The notes under the pieces were generated by a model that had not been told where the DNA came from, searched no databases, and saw only the letters and a list, made by a program, of their open reading frames with translations. 64,000 nucleotides of DNA from Cynocephalus volans (taxonomy: Eukaryota > Chordata > Mammalia > Dermoptera > Cynocephalidae), in NCBI RefSeq assembly GCF_027409185.1, contig NC_084463.1:116908133-116972132 (forward strand). The letters are read 5' to 3'. Position numbers and translations under genes: made by a program. Within the stretch, counting starts at the first letter, position 1. Each line of letters starts with the position of its first letter. Shown piece after piece: positions 1-11,662 of this stretch.

Positions 1-384
1 CTGCCCTGGCCCCTCAAAGGCACTGAGCCTCCCACAGCTTCCAACCAGGCGGCCAAGAGCTCTGGGAGAGTTTATGGTTACGGGCTACAGGCAACCGGAG
101 AAGAAGCCCAGAAAAGAGGCCCTCCAGCCCTGCACCCGCCCCTGGCCACCCTGAAGGGGAGAGTCCTGAGCTGTTATTCTCCTCGGGGCAGTATCTTCCC
201 CAGAAAAGGACATGTGGTGTTTCAGCCTTGGTCCTCAGACCCATCCTGGCATCACCAAGACAGAGAGAGGATTCTGGCAGAGCCAGGAGTACAGAAAGCC
301 ATGGCAGCCCCACTGTGTCCTGGGAGAGGGTGGGAAGGCCCTGGATTTTTAAGTCAGATGGTCCTGAGGTCAAATTGAGAGGTT

Positions 385-560
385 CTGCCATTAATTAGCT
401 ATTTAACTTGGGCAAGTCATTCACCTCTTTGACCCTCTGTTTTCTCATCTGTAAATTGGGAGCAGTAATACCTACCTCACTGGCTGCTTGAGATCATATA
501 AGGAAAACATCCATGGAAGGGCCCAGCACATAGTAGGTACTTGACAAATATGTCCTTGTG
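385..560 (+). mobile_element. MIR SINE
   Basis: ACTTGGGCAAGTCATTCACC, TTTTCTCATCTGTAAATTGG and CCCAGCACATAGTAGGTACT follow the MIR core and 3' end. Confidence 0.85.
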
Positions 561-794
561 GGCTTGACCAAAATGCAGCAGGTGTGAAGCAAGAGCCTGC
601 ATGACAAAATCAGTCTGCCGCCACCCCCACTCCAAAAGGGGAGTAAAAGGGGGAAAGTAGGGCAACTATTATTCTGTCTTTTTTCCTAAAACAGGAGGCA
701 GTCAGAGGAGCAGAGTCCCCCACACTGCCTATCCTGGGCCTCAGGAGAGGAGGCAGCCCTATGGCTTTGGCAGAAATAACTGATGTACATGATG

Positions 795-1055
795 GCTAAG
801 TCCACGGGTCCTGGAGACAGACTGCCAGGGATCAAATTCCATCTTTACCTCTTGTTGGCTGTGCAACCCTGGGAACGATACTTAGCCTAAGTTTTCTCAC
901 TCTAAATGAGCATTATCACAGAATCCTCTGTGATAATCACAGAATCCTCTGTGATTATCACAGAATCCCCCCCCCTGATGGGCTTGTTGTGAGACCATCT
1001 GTATAAAGACCCTTGGAGACAGGTCCAATGTGCAGTAAGTGCCCAATGTCATTCA
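795..1055 (+). mobile_element. MIR SINE carrying the palindromic repeat
   Basis: GGTCCTGGAGACAGACTGCC, TTGTTGGCTGTGCAACCCTG and GTTTTCTCACTCTAAATGAG are MIR. The palindromic array at 915-968 is inserted or expanded in place of the poly-AT part. Confidence 0.75.
915..968. repeat. Tandem palindromic 21-bp repeat
   Basis: ATCACAGAATCCTCTGTGAT occurs at 915-934 and 936-955 and starts again at 957 (truncated at 968). Each unit is an 8-bp inverted repeat (ATCACAGA/TCTGTGAT) with a 4-base loop. It lies within a MIR element and is followed by a C9 run. Confidence 0.93.
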
Positions 1056-1265
1056 GCTATGGTTATCATCATCTCCATGCAACACTCAGTCTCCCTCCAA
1101 AAAACCCTAAGTCTTCTCTCCCTTGCAAACTCAAGTTCTGCCTGTGAACAAAAGCACCTTGAAGTGGCCCTGGGCAACCTCCCTTTAACTTGTGTTTCTG
1201 AGACTCTGTCATGCGCCCTGGTCTACCCAGCACCCAGGAGCAAAAGAAAAATCACTATGCCCAAG

Positions 1266-1440
1266 GGCCGGCCCCGTGGCTCACTCAGGAGCGCAGCGGC
1301 GCTGGGAGCGCAGCGGCGCTGGGAGCGACGAGGCCGCGGGTTCAGATCCTATATAGGGATGGCCAGTGCGCTCACTGGCTGAGCACAGTGCGGACGACAC
1401 CAAGCCAAGGGTTACGATCCCCTTACCAGTCACAAAAAAA
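1266..1440 (+). mobile_element. Dimeric tRNA-derived SINE with internal 17-bp duplication
   Basis: GGCCGGCCCCGTGGCTCACT start, B-like GGTTCAGATCC, second half CTCACTGGCTGAG with GGGTTACGATCCCC and CCAGTCAC, then an A-tail. A perfect 19-bp duplication AAAAATCACTATGCCCAAG flanks it (1,247-1,265 and 1,441-1,459). AGCGCAGCGGCGCTGGG is present twice in tandem (1,290-1,306 and 1,307-1,323). Confidence 0.93.
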
Positions 1441-1459
1441 AAAAATCACTATGCCCAAG

Positions 1460-2449
1460 ATATGGTGCTTGGCCACTAGTGCCTTCGGATCTAGGTGGCA
1501 CTGAGGGGGGTTCTGAGTTAAAGATATAAGAGGAGCAATTGCATACCTGCTCCCCTCACCCCAGGACAATCAAAGTGAACCCACACTCTGGGAAAGTGGG
1601 TAATGAGGAGCAGGGGCAGCCACTGTGATCCTGAGGACAGTTGTCAAAGCCTTCCCACTGGTAGAACAGGTGGCCTCCCACTCCCTGCCCCAGGGACCAT
1701 GTATCATGAAAAGACAAGGCCTTATACACAGCACAGTCCTCCTAGAGGAGGGCCATGCCATCCCTGTGCAGCTCCAGTGCTGGAACAGGGGTGGTGAAAA
1801 TAGAAACACAGAGAAGCAAGCACCTGACCAAGCAGCCATATGTGGTATTTTACAGATTTCAGCATCTTTTATTTTTAGATGGGTGTGTTCCAGTTTGGTT
1901 GAGGTATCGGCAGGTTCTTTGTACCTTGCTTAATTTAGGACTTTTTTTTTTTCTTTGTAATGGTAGGCTAGGAGTTAAATAAAGATTTACTCAGCCACCC
2001 CTGGATTCTAAGCCCTAAATTTAACTCCTAAGAAACCTGTCTGCCCTACTTCATGATTCCATCTTTCAGAGAAAAACCAATACCTGTTTCTGAAAACCAG
2101 AGAACCCTGACAATGGAGCTCCAGAGAGGTGTGTCCTCAATCACAGGGCACTGGGCTGCAGTACCAGAGCTGTCATCAGCTGACTGGGGAGAGGGGACAA
2201 GAAGGGAAACAAATGGTCCTACTTTGTGGTCTAAATCTTGATGTCCATTTCTCCTGGGAGGCCAGAAGAGCTATTTGTACAGCCAGTCAGAATGGCCAGG
2301 GTGTGACCACAGGTATCCCATTCTAACAGCCCTAACGTCTGGCAGCAGGTACCCACAGGGATAGGGACAGCCTGGCATCTAATGCCACATTTGGACAAAG
2401 AATTAACTACCTGTCTCTCTACCTCAGCCCCCAGCCTAATCTGTTACTT
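1460..2449. other. Intronic sequence, nothing recognised
   Basis: Between the dimeric SINE and the L1M fragment. Short open frames on both strands have no protein resemblance and no codon-like composition. No repeat identified with confidence. Confidence 0.5.
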
Positions 2450-3095
2450 CCCTTTTTTTTAAGGGTTTTTTTTTTTCCTTATTTTATTATATTCACAATG
2501 TTGTGCAACCATTACCACTATCTACTTCTGAAACTTTTTTGTTATCCCGAACAGAAACTATTAGTAACTGTAACTATTAGTGAGCAAAAATTCCCCATTC
2601 CTCCCTCCCTCCACCCCTGGAAGCCTCTAAAGTACTTTCTGTTTTTATGTATTTGACTACTCTAGGTTTATCACGTAAGCAGAATCATACACTATTTGCT
2701 CTTTTGTAACTAGCTCATTTCACTTAGCATAAAGTCTTTGAACTTTATCCATGTTGTGGCATGTGTCAGAATTTCCTTCCTTTTCAGGGATGAATAATAT
2801 TCCACTGTGTATATATCCCCCATTTTGTTTATCCATTCATCTGTTAATGGACATTTGGGTTCTTTTTACCTTTTGGCTATTGTGAATAATGCTGCAAAGA
2901 ACACTGGTGTAAAAGTGTCTGTTTGAGCCCCTGCTTTCAATTCCTTTGGGGTATATACCTAGAAGTGGAATTGTTGGATCATATCGTAATTTTGTTTAGA
3001 TTTTTGAGGAATCACCAAACTGTTTTCCATATCACCTGCACTATTTTAGAGTCCCACCAGCAGTGCACAAGAGTTCCAATTTCTCCACAATCCCT
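2450..3095 (-). mobile_element. L1M 3' end (old LINE-1 fragment)
   Basis: On the minus strand it contains a degraded ORF2 C terminus: complements of TTGTGAATAATGCTGCAAAGAACA and ATATTCCACTGTG on + match the conserved L1 ORF2 tail, followed by a 3' UTR and an A-rich end near 2,450. Frames are broken. Older than the L1 at 7.45 kb. Confidence 0.85.
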
Positions 3096-4004
3096 TCAGT
3101 CCTTGAGCTATACCCAAGCCCCAGGAAATAACCTTTCTCTTGTACCTCAGGATGTGTGCAAGATGTTGGGACTGACTGAGGGGCTCAGGAGTAACAGCAA
3201 AGGACTGCAGCCATGGCAGCAGCTAGGAGAGGTTCTCCCTGGGTTTGAGTCAATTTGGTAAAACTCTGGACAAAACACATGAGGGCTGGAAGGGCAGGGC
3301 CTGCCTGCTTCTGAAAATCAGAGTACCTAAAAATGGAGGGCCCAGCCAGGTGTGCCCTCTCTCACAGGGCATTCATCAAATAACTGGGGAGAAAACAGGG
3401 GTCTCCAAAGTGTGGAACAGTCTATCTTGAGGTGCTCAAGATAACCCATTGCAGTTCAGGAAGAAAACGGTAGAACATCTATTCATGTTTATTTTTATAT
3501 CATCCTTTTAAATATGTGAGTGTGTATGTTATAGGTACATTAGCACAGCAGTTTATGTACATAATTTATAAATGAGTACACATGTGTTGGGGTACATGCT
3601 AGTTTATTAACAAGATACATATGATCAAAAAGGTTTAAAGACCCCTACCTTAGACCAATTCCTCCTTTGCTGCTGTTTTTCCCTCCTGATTTTAACGTGT
3701 TGCACCAATGACAACAATAATGACACCTTGGGATATAAACTCACAAATCCCACCACCCTAACCTCTCAGCCCCTAACATTTCTCTACTGCCAACCCAACT
3801 TTAGGGCCCTCCTACCCCTGAGGGAAGTGAGAGACAAGTGTCTACAGACAGAGACACGGGGTTGGGAGGAGAATAGGCGTGTTTTTTTCTCCCCAAGGCA
3901 CCCACCCCACTCCAGCCCAAATCCCAGAAAATGGAGGTTTGTAGACTGGAAGTTAAAAGCTCAACTTTGCAACTGGAGATCCCTGTAGGTGAGCAGTGGT
4001 ATCA

Positions 4005-4175
4005 CCATTAACTTCTGTGGCACATTAATCCCTTTCAACCTCAACTGGCTCATCTGTACAATGGTGACATAATGATACCAGCACCTACTGCATAGGGTGG
4101 CTGTGAGGAGTAGATGAGACAGTCCACATAAAAGCACTCAGTGCAATACCTGCCTGGCACATACTAGCTCCTTTA
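4005..4175 (+). mobile_element. MIR SINE
   Basis: CAACTGGCTCATCTGTACAA, GGTGGCTGTGAGGAGTAGAT and TGCCTGGCACATACTAGC. Confidence 0.75.
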
Positions 4176-4179
4176 ATAA

Positions 4180-7100
4180 AAGAGGTAGGAATGAAGATGC
4201 ACAAGAGGCAGGAGAAGGAAAACTCTGGATGGAGCTGGAGAGAGTGAGGACAGACTCAGGGGCAGGACTAGAGGTGTAGGTGTGGGTGGGTGTGTATGTG
4301 TGTTCACACTGCACACAGTTATAAGTAACCACCCCATGCATTCCACAAACAACCACTGGGCAGCCACTAGTATCAGGCACCTTGAGGAAGAAAGACAGGA
4401 CTCAGGCAAACAGGTCTACCCTTTCCATTTCCCAGTTCTACACTGTGAACCACAAGCCCACCAGGGTGCCAGGAAGAACGAGCAAGGCTCAGGGACATTT
4501 GGAGTCTATAGCCAGGGTATGAGAGTGAAATTGGGAGCTTAAACTAGAGAGGACCTGACTGACTGAGATCTAGGGCCTCTAACAAAAGTTACCAATCTCC
4601 TGCAGTAACACACACCACTCAGAATCCAAGTGGAGCCTTTGTTTCAGTTTCCTTAAATTTTCCATTCAGAGATATTTTTTAGCCTTTTCTCATTTCCAAA
4701 GCAAAACCTGTAGAAGGACTCTGTCATCTCAGATATCGGAGCAGAAACTCCAGTCCTGCTTTCTTCCTTCAGTCAGCCCCACCCCTGCTCTGGCCATAAG
4801 GGCTTCATTGCTGTCCTGCATCATGAATCCGGGCTCCCTTTTCCACTGCAGCCAGCTTCACTGGGCTACCCCAACACGGGAAGAGCTGCCCCAGCCTTGA
4901 GGCTTCACAAAGTGGTGAAATGGCTTCCTGGTTAATCTACACATGGGCTGCACATTAAATTACTTTTCACGGACATGAAACCAGGCATCATGGCCTCCCA
5001 GAAAGGCCACCAATGATACAGGGCCATTGAAACCCTCCCAGTCAGCACAAAATTACTGATTCCAACAGAAATGCAAAAATCATTCCAGGACACGTGCTCT
5101 TGATGTCCTATTTTTTAAAGTCCCTACGTTGTTTTTTAAATTGGCTGTTAAATTTCAGCTCAACAAGTCACCAGGTACATTATTAACTGGAAAACACTTT
5201 TGTGGCTTTTCTAGTTAACGTTTAGAAAAGAACATTCCCATTAAAATATTGTTTCTCCAGCAACCCCCAGAACAACACAGAAATCATTCCATTAGGGCAA
5301 ACCTCAACTAATGCCACCACCACCAACCCCCGCCCCTGCCCAACACAGGATTTCTCCAAGCTGGCTTAAGTTCTCCTATAGCAAAGATAAGCAAGAGTCT
5401 GGGTGATTCAAACCAACTCTCTGCTGGGAAGCTAGAGTCTAGGCAGTGCTGGTCAACATGTGTCTCTCTGCCAGGCTGGGGACAGTGAAGGGAGAAAGCT
5501 CTGCTTAATGCCACAAGGCCCTCCACTCCTGGGGCCCACCCCTCACAAGCCACAGTGTGGGTTCAAGTCACCTCCCACCAGGGAGTCCTGGGGTCCATAG
5601 CACCCCAAATCCAAGAGAGAATAGCCCAACATCTATCATCTCTGCCTCACCTCCTTCCACCAGCTCTCCTTCTCCAACACACAGCTGCTCTACAAACAAG
5701 GTCCCTCTGCTGTACAGGCCAGGAGCTCAGGACAAGCCCCAGACAAGCACTTGTGCCCTCCAGGTGAAAGTGATTCAGGCACCCCCATCTGACACACAGA
5801 CTTGCCAGCTTGTTGCCTCAACCCTACGCCTCACGAGCCAACCTCAGCATTGGACCCTAGAACTTTCTTTACATATACTGCCCAAAAAGAAAGGCCCGTC
5901 CAAAGACGAAGAAGTCCAGTCCCTATCTAATCCTCCCCAGCCTCCCCTGGGGTGAAATGGGGGCTCAGGGCATATAGCAAAGAGGAAGGGAGGCCTGCAG
6001 AGAAGGAAAGAAGGAAGGAGAGGGAGGGAAAAGAAGAGCAGACAGAACCCCATTTAGCCCAAGCCAAAACCAAAACCCCAACTGGGATCTGGTGCAGGCA
6101 GAGGGAAGAGAGCCATTGGGGCTCTGCCCACAGTAAGTTATCTAGGTGTCAAAGGGGTAGGTTGCAGAGTTTGACAAATCCACTTTGAAGTGAGAAGGCC
6201 CCTTATGCTCATCAGCAGAAATCTGCCTCCCTCTCCTTCCAGACACCACAAGGGAAACTGCTCCCAGCTCAGATCTAGACACAGAGACACACAGAGAGCA
6301 CACATGAGGCTCCATCAGACACACTGGGCCACATGGAAAAAGATGCTCTCCAGCCCCACTCCTGTCCAACTCATAGGTGAGACGGTGGCTAGATTAGGCC
6401 TCCTCTGGGTCATCGTCTGTGGACTCAGGGCCTTCCAGAGCAAGGCTTCCCCAACTGCCCTCTGTCCTCCAGGGGTCCTCTGGCTCCTGCCAGGCCATCT
6501 GGGGTAGTTCCCCAGTGCTGCATCAGATTAATGCAACATACTGCCAGAATTGCTACACGCCTGCCCACCCTCTCTGAAGGGCTGCTTTGTGTTTCTTGCT
6601 GATAAAGGAAGAAAACTGTTTTTGCAGCTGAACAACATAGTTTGGAGTCTTCAATAGAGCACTGGAGGTCAAAAGCCACCCAGCATACCCATGCCCCCCC
6701 ACTCTACCCCACCGCCACCACCAAGAGTGCCCACATGCAAAGGCTGGCATGATTGACCTGCAAACTCAACAAGGCTCATGGGGACTTCCAATCCCCTCTT
6801 TGACATCCTATACCACTGCAGCCTTCTCAGGAACATGCTAGTGCCTCCAGAGATGGATTTATTACTACTTTCTCAAATATGCCTCCCACAGCCATCTATG
6901 CCAAGAATTTCTTAAAGTCTAACCTGGATCCTTCTTACTTCAAGTTAAGCCCATTTACGGCCTCAGAAGAAAAGCAGACTGCCTGATGCCCTTCCTCGTG
7001 ACCTTTGATATATTTTGAAACCAGAAGGCTGACCTTATGGGCCACACAAAGGAAACTGTAGAGGTTGCACGGTGTGGGGGCGGTGGCAGGATGGGAGAAG

Positions 7101-7445
7101 ATTCTGGCTCTTTTGGTTTAGCTAACTGTCTGGAGCTGTATCACTCCTCACTCTGCCCCCCACTTCAAATGTCAGTCCCATTCTATCACCTGAAGGCAGA
7201 GTGCACTAAGCTGGGAGAAGAAGCAGGAAGTCAGATGACAGAATTAGGGCCAAAAAATACCAACAGGCTAATTCTCTGAACCCAATACAGCCATATGAAA
7301 TCTAACAGGGATAAGCTTAAGGACCTAAATTTGAGTCTAAAATCTACCAGAAATTGCAGTCCCAGGGAGGAGAGACAGGCTGAGCAGCGGTACTTGATGT
7401 AATATGATTACATATTAATAGGGAGCCTATTTTGATTTTAGGTTA
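4180..7445. other. Intronic sequence without recognised repeats
   Basis: One of the longest stretches free of recognisable repeats. It includes an AT-richer block at about 4,920-5,290 with three CATTCC motifs (5,081, 5,233, 5,285), a possible conserved non-coding segment. A purine-rich tract at 5,990-6,040 and small open frames are not gene-like. Confidence 0.45.
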
Positions 7446-7662
7446 CATTATTTATCTTTTTTTCCTTAATTTTATTTTGTCGATATACAATGTGGTTGAT
7501 TATTGTGGCCCATTACTGAAATCTCCCTCCCTCCTCCCTCTCCCCCCTCCCTCCCGACAATGTCCTTTCTGTTTGTTTGTCATATCAACTTCAAGGAATT
7601 GTAGTTGTTATGTCTTCTTCACCCCTGCCCCCCGGTTTTTGTGTGTGTGTGTGAATTTATTT

Positions 7663-10600
7663 TTAGCTCCCACCAATAAGTGAGAACATGTGGTATTTCT
7701 CTTTCTGTGCCTGACTTGTTTCACTTAATATAATTCACTCAAGGTCCATCCATGTTGTTGCAAATGGCAGTATTTCATTCGCTTTTATAGCTGAGTAGTA
7801 TTCCATTGTGTAGATATACCACATTTTCCGTATCGACTCATCCGATGATGGACATTTGGGCTGGTTCCAACTCTTGGCTATTGTAAAGAGTGCTGCAATG
7901 AACATTGGGGAACAGGTATACCTTCGACTTGGTGATTTCCATTCCTCTGGGTATATTCCCAGCAGTCGGATAGCTGGGTCATATGGCAGATCTATCTGCA
8001 ATTGTTTGAGGAACCTCCATACCATTTTCCATAGAGGCTGCACCATTTTGCAGTCCCACCAGCAATGTATGAGAGTTCCTTTTTCTCCGCAACCTCTCCA
8101 GCATTTATCGTTCAGAGTCTTTTGCATTTTAGCCATCCTAACTGGGGTGAGATGGTATCTCAGTGTAGTTTTGATTTGCATTTCCCGGATGCTGAGTGAT
8201 GTTGAGCATTTTTTCATATGTCTGTTGGCCATTTGTATATCTTCTTTAGAGAAATGCCAACTTAGCTCTTTTGCCCATTTTTTAATTGGGTTGCTTGTTT
8301 TTATCTTGTAAACTTGTTTGAGTTCCTTGTATATTCTGCATATTAATCCTATGTCAGATGTATATTTTGCAAATATTTTCTCCCATTCTGTTGGTTGTCT
8401 TTTAACTCTGTTAATTGTATCTTTTGCTGTGCAGAAGCTTTTTAGTTTGATATAATCCCACTTGTTTATTTTTCCTTTGGTTTCCCGTGCTTTTGGGGTT
8501 GTATTCATGAAGTCTGTGTTGAGTCCTATTTCCTGAAGTGTCTCTCCTATGTTTTCTTTAAGAAGTTTTATTGTTTCAGGGTGTATATTTAATTCTTTAA
8601 TCCATTATGAGTTGAGTTTAGTGTATGGTGAAAGGTATGGGTCTAGTTTCATTCTCCTGCATATTGATATCCAGTTCTCCCAGCACCATTTGCTAAAGAG
8701 GCAGTCTCTTCCCCAGTGTATAGGCTTGGTGCCTTTGTCAAAGATCAGATGGCTGTAGGTGTGTGGGTTGATTTCTGGATTCTCTATTCTATTCCATTGA
8801 TCAGTGTGTCTGTTTTGATGCCAGTACCATATTGTTTTGGTTATTATAGCTTTGTAGTATAGTGATATGCCTCCAGCTTTATTTTTTTTGCTCAGCATTG
8901 CTTTGGCTATGCGTGGTCTTTTATTATTCCATATAAATGTCTGGATAGATCTTTCCATTTCTGAGAAAAATGTCTTTGGAATTTTGATGGGGATTGCATT
9001 GAATTTGTATATCACTTTGGGTAGTATGGACATTTTCACTATGTTGATTCTTCCAATCCAAGAGCATGGGATATCTTTCCATATTCTTGTATCCTCTCTA
9101 ATTTCTCTCAGCAGTGGTTTGCAGTTCTCATTATAGAGATTTTTCACCTCCTTGGTTAACTCAATTCCTAAGTATTTTATTTTTTTGGTGGCTATTGTAA
9201 ATGGGCAGGCTTTCTTGATTTCTCGTTCTGCATGTTCACTATTGGAGAAAAGAAATGCTACTGATTTTTGTGTGTTGATTTTGTATCCTGCTACTGTGCT
9301 GAAATCATTTATCAATTCCAAGAGGTTTTTTGTAGAGGTTTTAGGCTGTTCGATATATAGGATCGTGTCATCTGCAAACAGGGACAGTTTGACTTCATCT
9401 TTTCCAATCTGGATGCCCTTTATTTCCTTCTCTTCTCTGATTGCTCTGGCTAGTACTTCCAACACTATGTTGAATAGGAGTGGTGAGAGTGGGCATCCTT
9501 GTCTAGTTCCTGTTCTTAAAGGAAAAGCTTTCAGCTTTTCCCCATTCAGAATGATATTGGCAGTGGGTTTATCATATAAGGCTTTAATTATGTTGAGATA
9601 CTTTCCCTCTATACCTAACTTACAGAGGGTCTTTGTCAAGAATGAGTGCTGAACTTTATCAAATGCTTTTTCAGCATCTATAGAGATGACCATATGGTCC
9701 TTGTGTTTGACTTTATTAAAATGGTGTATCACATTTATTGATTTGTGTATGTTGAACCAACCTTGCATCCCTGGGATGAATCCCACTTGATCGTGGTGAA
9801 TAATTTTACGTATGTGTTGCTGTATTCTGTTTGCTAGTATTTTAGTGAGGATTTTTGCATCTATATTCATCAAGGATATCGGCCTGTAGTTTTCTTTTTG
9901 GGTTATATCTTTACCTGGTTTTAGTATCAGGATGATGTTTGCTTCATAGAATGAGTTTGGGAGACTTGCGTCTGTTTCAATCTTTTGGAATAGTTTGTAA
10001 AGAATCGGTGTCAATTCCTCTCTGAATGTTTGGTAAAATTCTGCTGTGAATCCATCTGGTCCTGGGCTTTTCTTTGTTGGGAGCCTTCTGATAACAGCTT
10101 CAATCTCCTTTATTGTTATTGGTCTGTTCAAATTTTCTTCGTCTTCATGGTTCAGTTTTGGGAGCTTGTGTGTGTCCAGAAATTTATCCATTTCCTACAG
10201 ATTTTCAAATGTGTTGGCGTATCGTTATTTATAGTAGTCTCGAATGATTCCTTGTATTTCAGATGAATCAGTTGTAATATCGCCTTATTCATTTCTAATT
10301 TTTGTTATTTGAGTCTTCTCTCTTATTTTTTCTGTTAGCCATGCTAATGGTTTGTCAATTGTATTTAACTTTTCAAAAAACCAACTTTTTGATTCATTGA
10401 TCTTTTGTATTGTTTTCTGGGTTTCAATTTCATTCAGTTCTGCTCTGATCTTAATGATTTCTTTCCGTCTGCTAACTTTAGGTTTGGATTGTTCTTGTTT
10501 TTCTAGTTCTTTAAGGTGAAGTGTTAGGTTGTTCACTTGCCATCTTTCCATTCTTCTGAGGTGAGCATTTAATGCAATAAATTTCCCCCTCAATACTGCT

Positions 10601-11475
10601 TTTGCAGTATCCCACAGGATTTGGTATGAGGTATCATTATTTTCATTAGTTTCAATAAATTTTTTGATTTCCTGCTTGATTTCTTCTTGGACCCATATGT
10701 CAGTAAGTAGAATGCTGTTTAATTTCCATGTGTTTGTATAGTTTCCAGAGTTTCGTTTGTTATTAATTTCTAGTTTTAATCCATTGTGGTCTGAGAAAAT
10801 ACATGGGATAATTCCAATTTTTTTGAATTTATTGAGACTTGATTTGTGACCTAATATGTGATCTGTCCTGGAGAATGATCCATGTGCTGATGAGAAGAAT
10901 GAGTATTCTGAGGTTGTTGGATGGAATGTTCTGTAGATATCTGCCAATTCCAATTGGTCTAGAGTATTGTTTAGATCTTGTGTTTCTCTACTGATTCTTT
11001 GCCTAGATGATCTGTCCAATATTGACAGTGGGGTGTTCAGGTCCCCTGCTATTATGGTATTAGTGTCTATTTCCTTCTTTAGGTCTAATAGAGTTTGTTT
11101 TATAAATCTGGCTGCTCCAACATTGGGTGCATACATATTTATGATTGTTATGTCTTCTTGATGGATCAGTCCTTTTATCATTAAGTAGTGTCCCTCATTG
11201 TCTCTTTTTATGGTTTTTAGTTTAAAGTCTATTTTGTCAGATATAAGAATAGCTACTCCAGCTCGTTTTTCTTTTCTGTTTGCATGGTAAGTCTTTTTCC
11301 ATCCTTTCACTCTTAGTCTATGTGAATCTTTATGGGTGAGGTGGGTCTCTTGTAGGCAGCATATAGTTGGGTCCTCCTTTTTGATCCAGTCAGCCAGTCT
11401 GTGTCTTTTGATTGGGGAATTTAAGCCTTTTACATTAACAGTTGTTACTGAAAGGTGTTGATTTATTCCTAGCAT
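7663..11475 (-). pseudogene. L1 ORF2 (endonuclease-reverse transcriptase), five in-frame stops
   Basis: All pieces lie in one frame from the ATG at 11,475 to the natural TAA at 7,665-7,663 (1,271 codons), so the damage is nonsense, not frameshift. The endonuclease domain (about residues 1-240) shows [13 protein letters not shown] and SDHNGL. The RT domain shows [22 protein letters not shown] and the catalytic FADD. The C terminus has the Cys-rich [18 protein letters not shown]. Stops lie at 10,287-10,285, 10,227-10,225, 10,197-10,195, 8,607-8,605 and 7,737-7,735. A five-codon in-frame deletion removes the TLPDF segment present in the copy at 51.5-53.4 kb. Confidence 0.92.
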
Positions 11476-11662
11476 TTTATTGGTTGTTTGGTTGTCTTAG
11501 GTGTCTTTTGTTCCTTCCTTTCTGATTTACTGTTTGGTTTCTGTGTTTGTTGGTTCCTTAGGTTGTAGATAGCGTTTTTGTTTGTTTGTTTTCTCTTCAT
11601 GAATGCCATTTTTATTATACTAGTGGGTTTTGATTTTTCTTGGGTTTTTATGGCAGTGGTAG

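Noticed and set aside
915-968. CRISPR-like repeat array
   Set aside because: Palindromic units are contiguous without spacers and sit in a mammalian MIR.
7856-9652. Plus-strand open frames of 60-166 codons across the L1
   Set aside because: They are antisense shadows of the L1 ORF2 on the minus strand.
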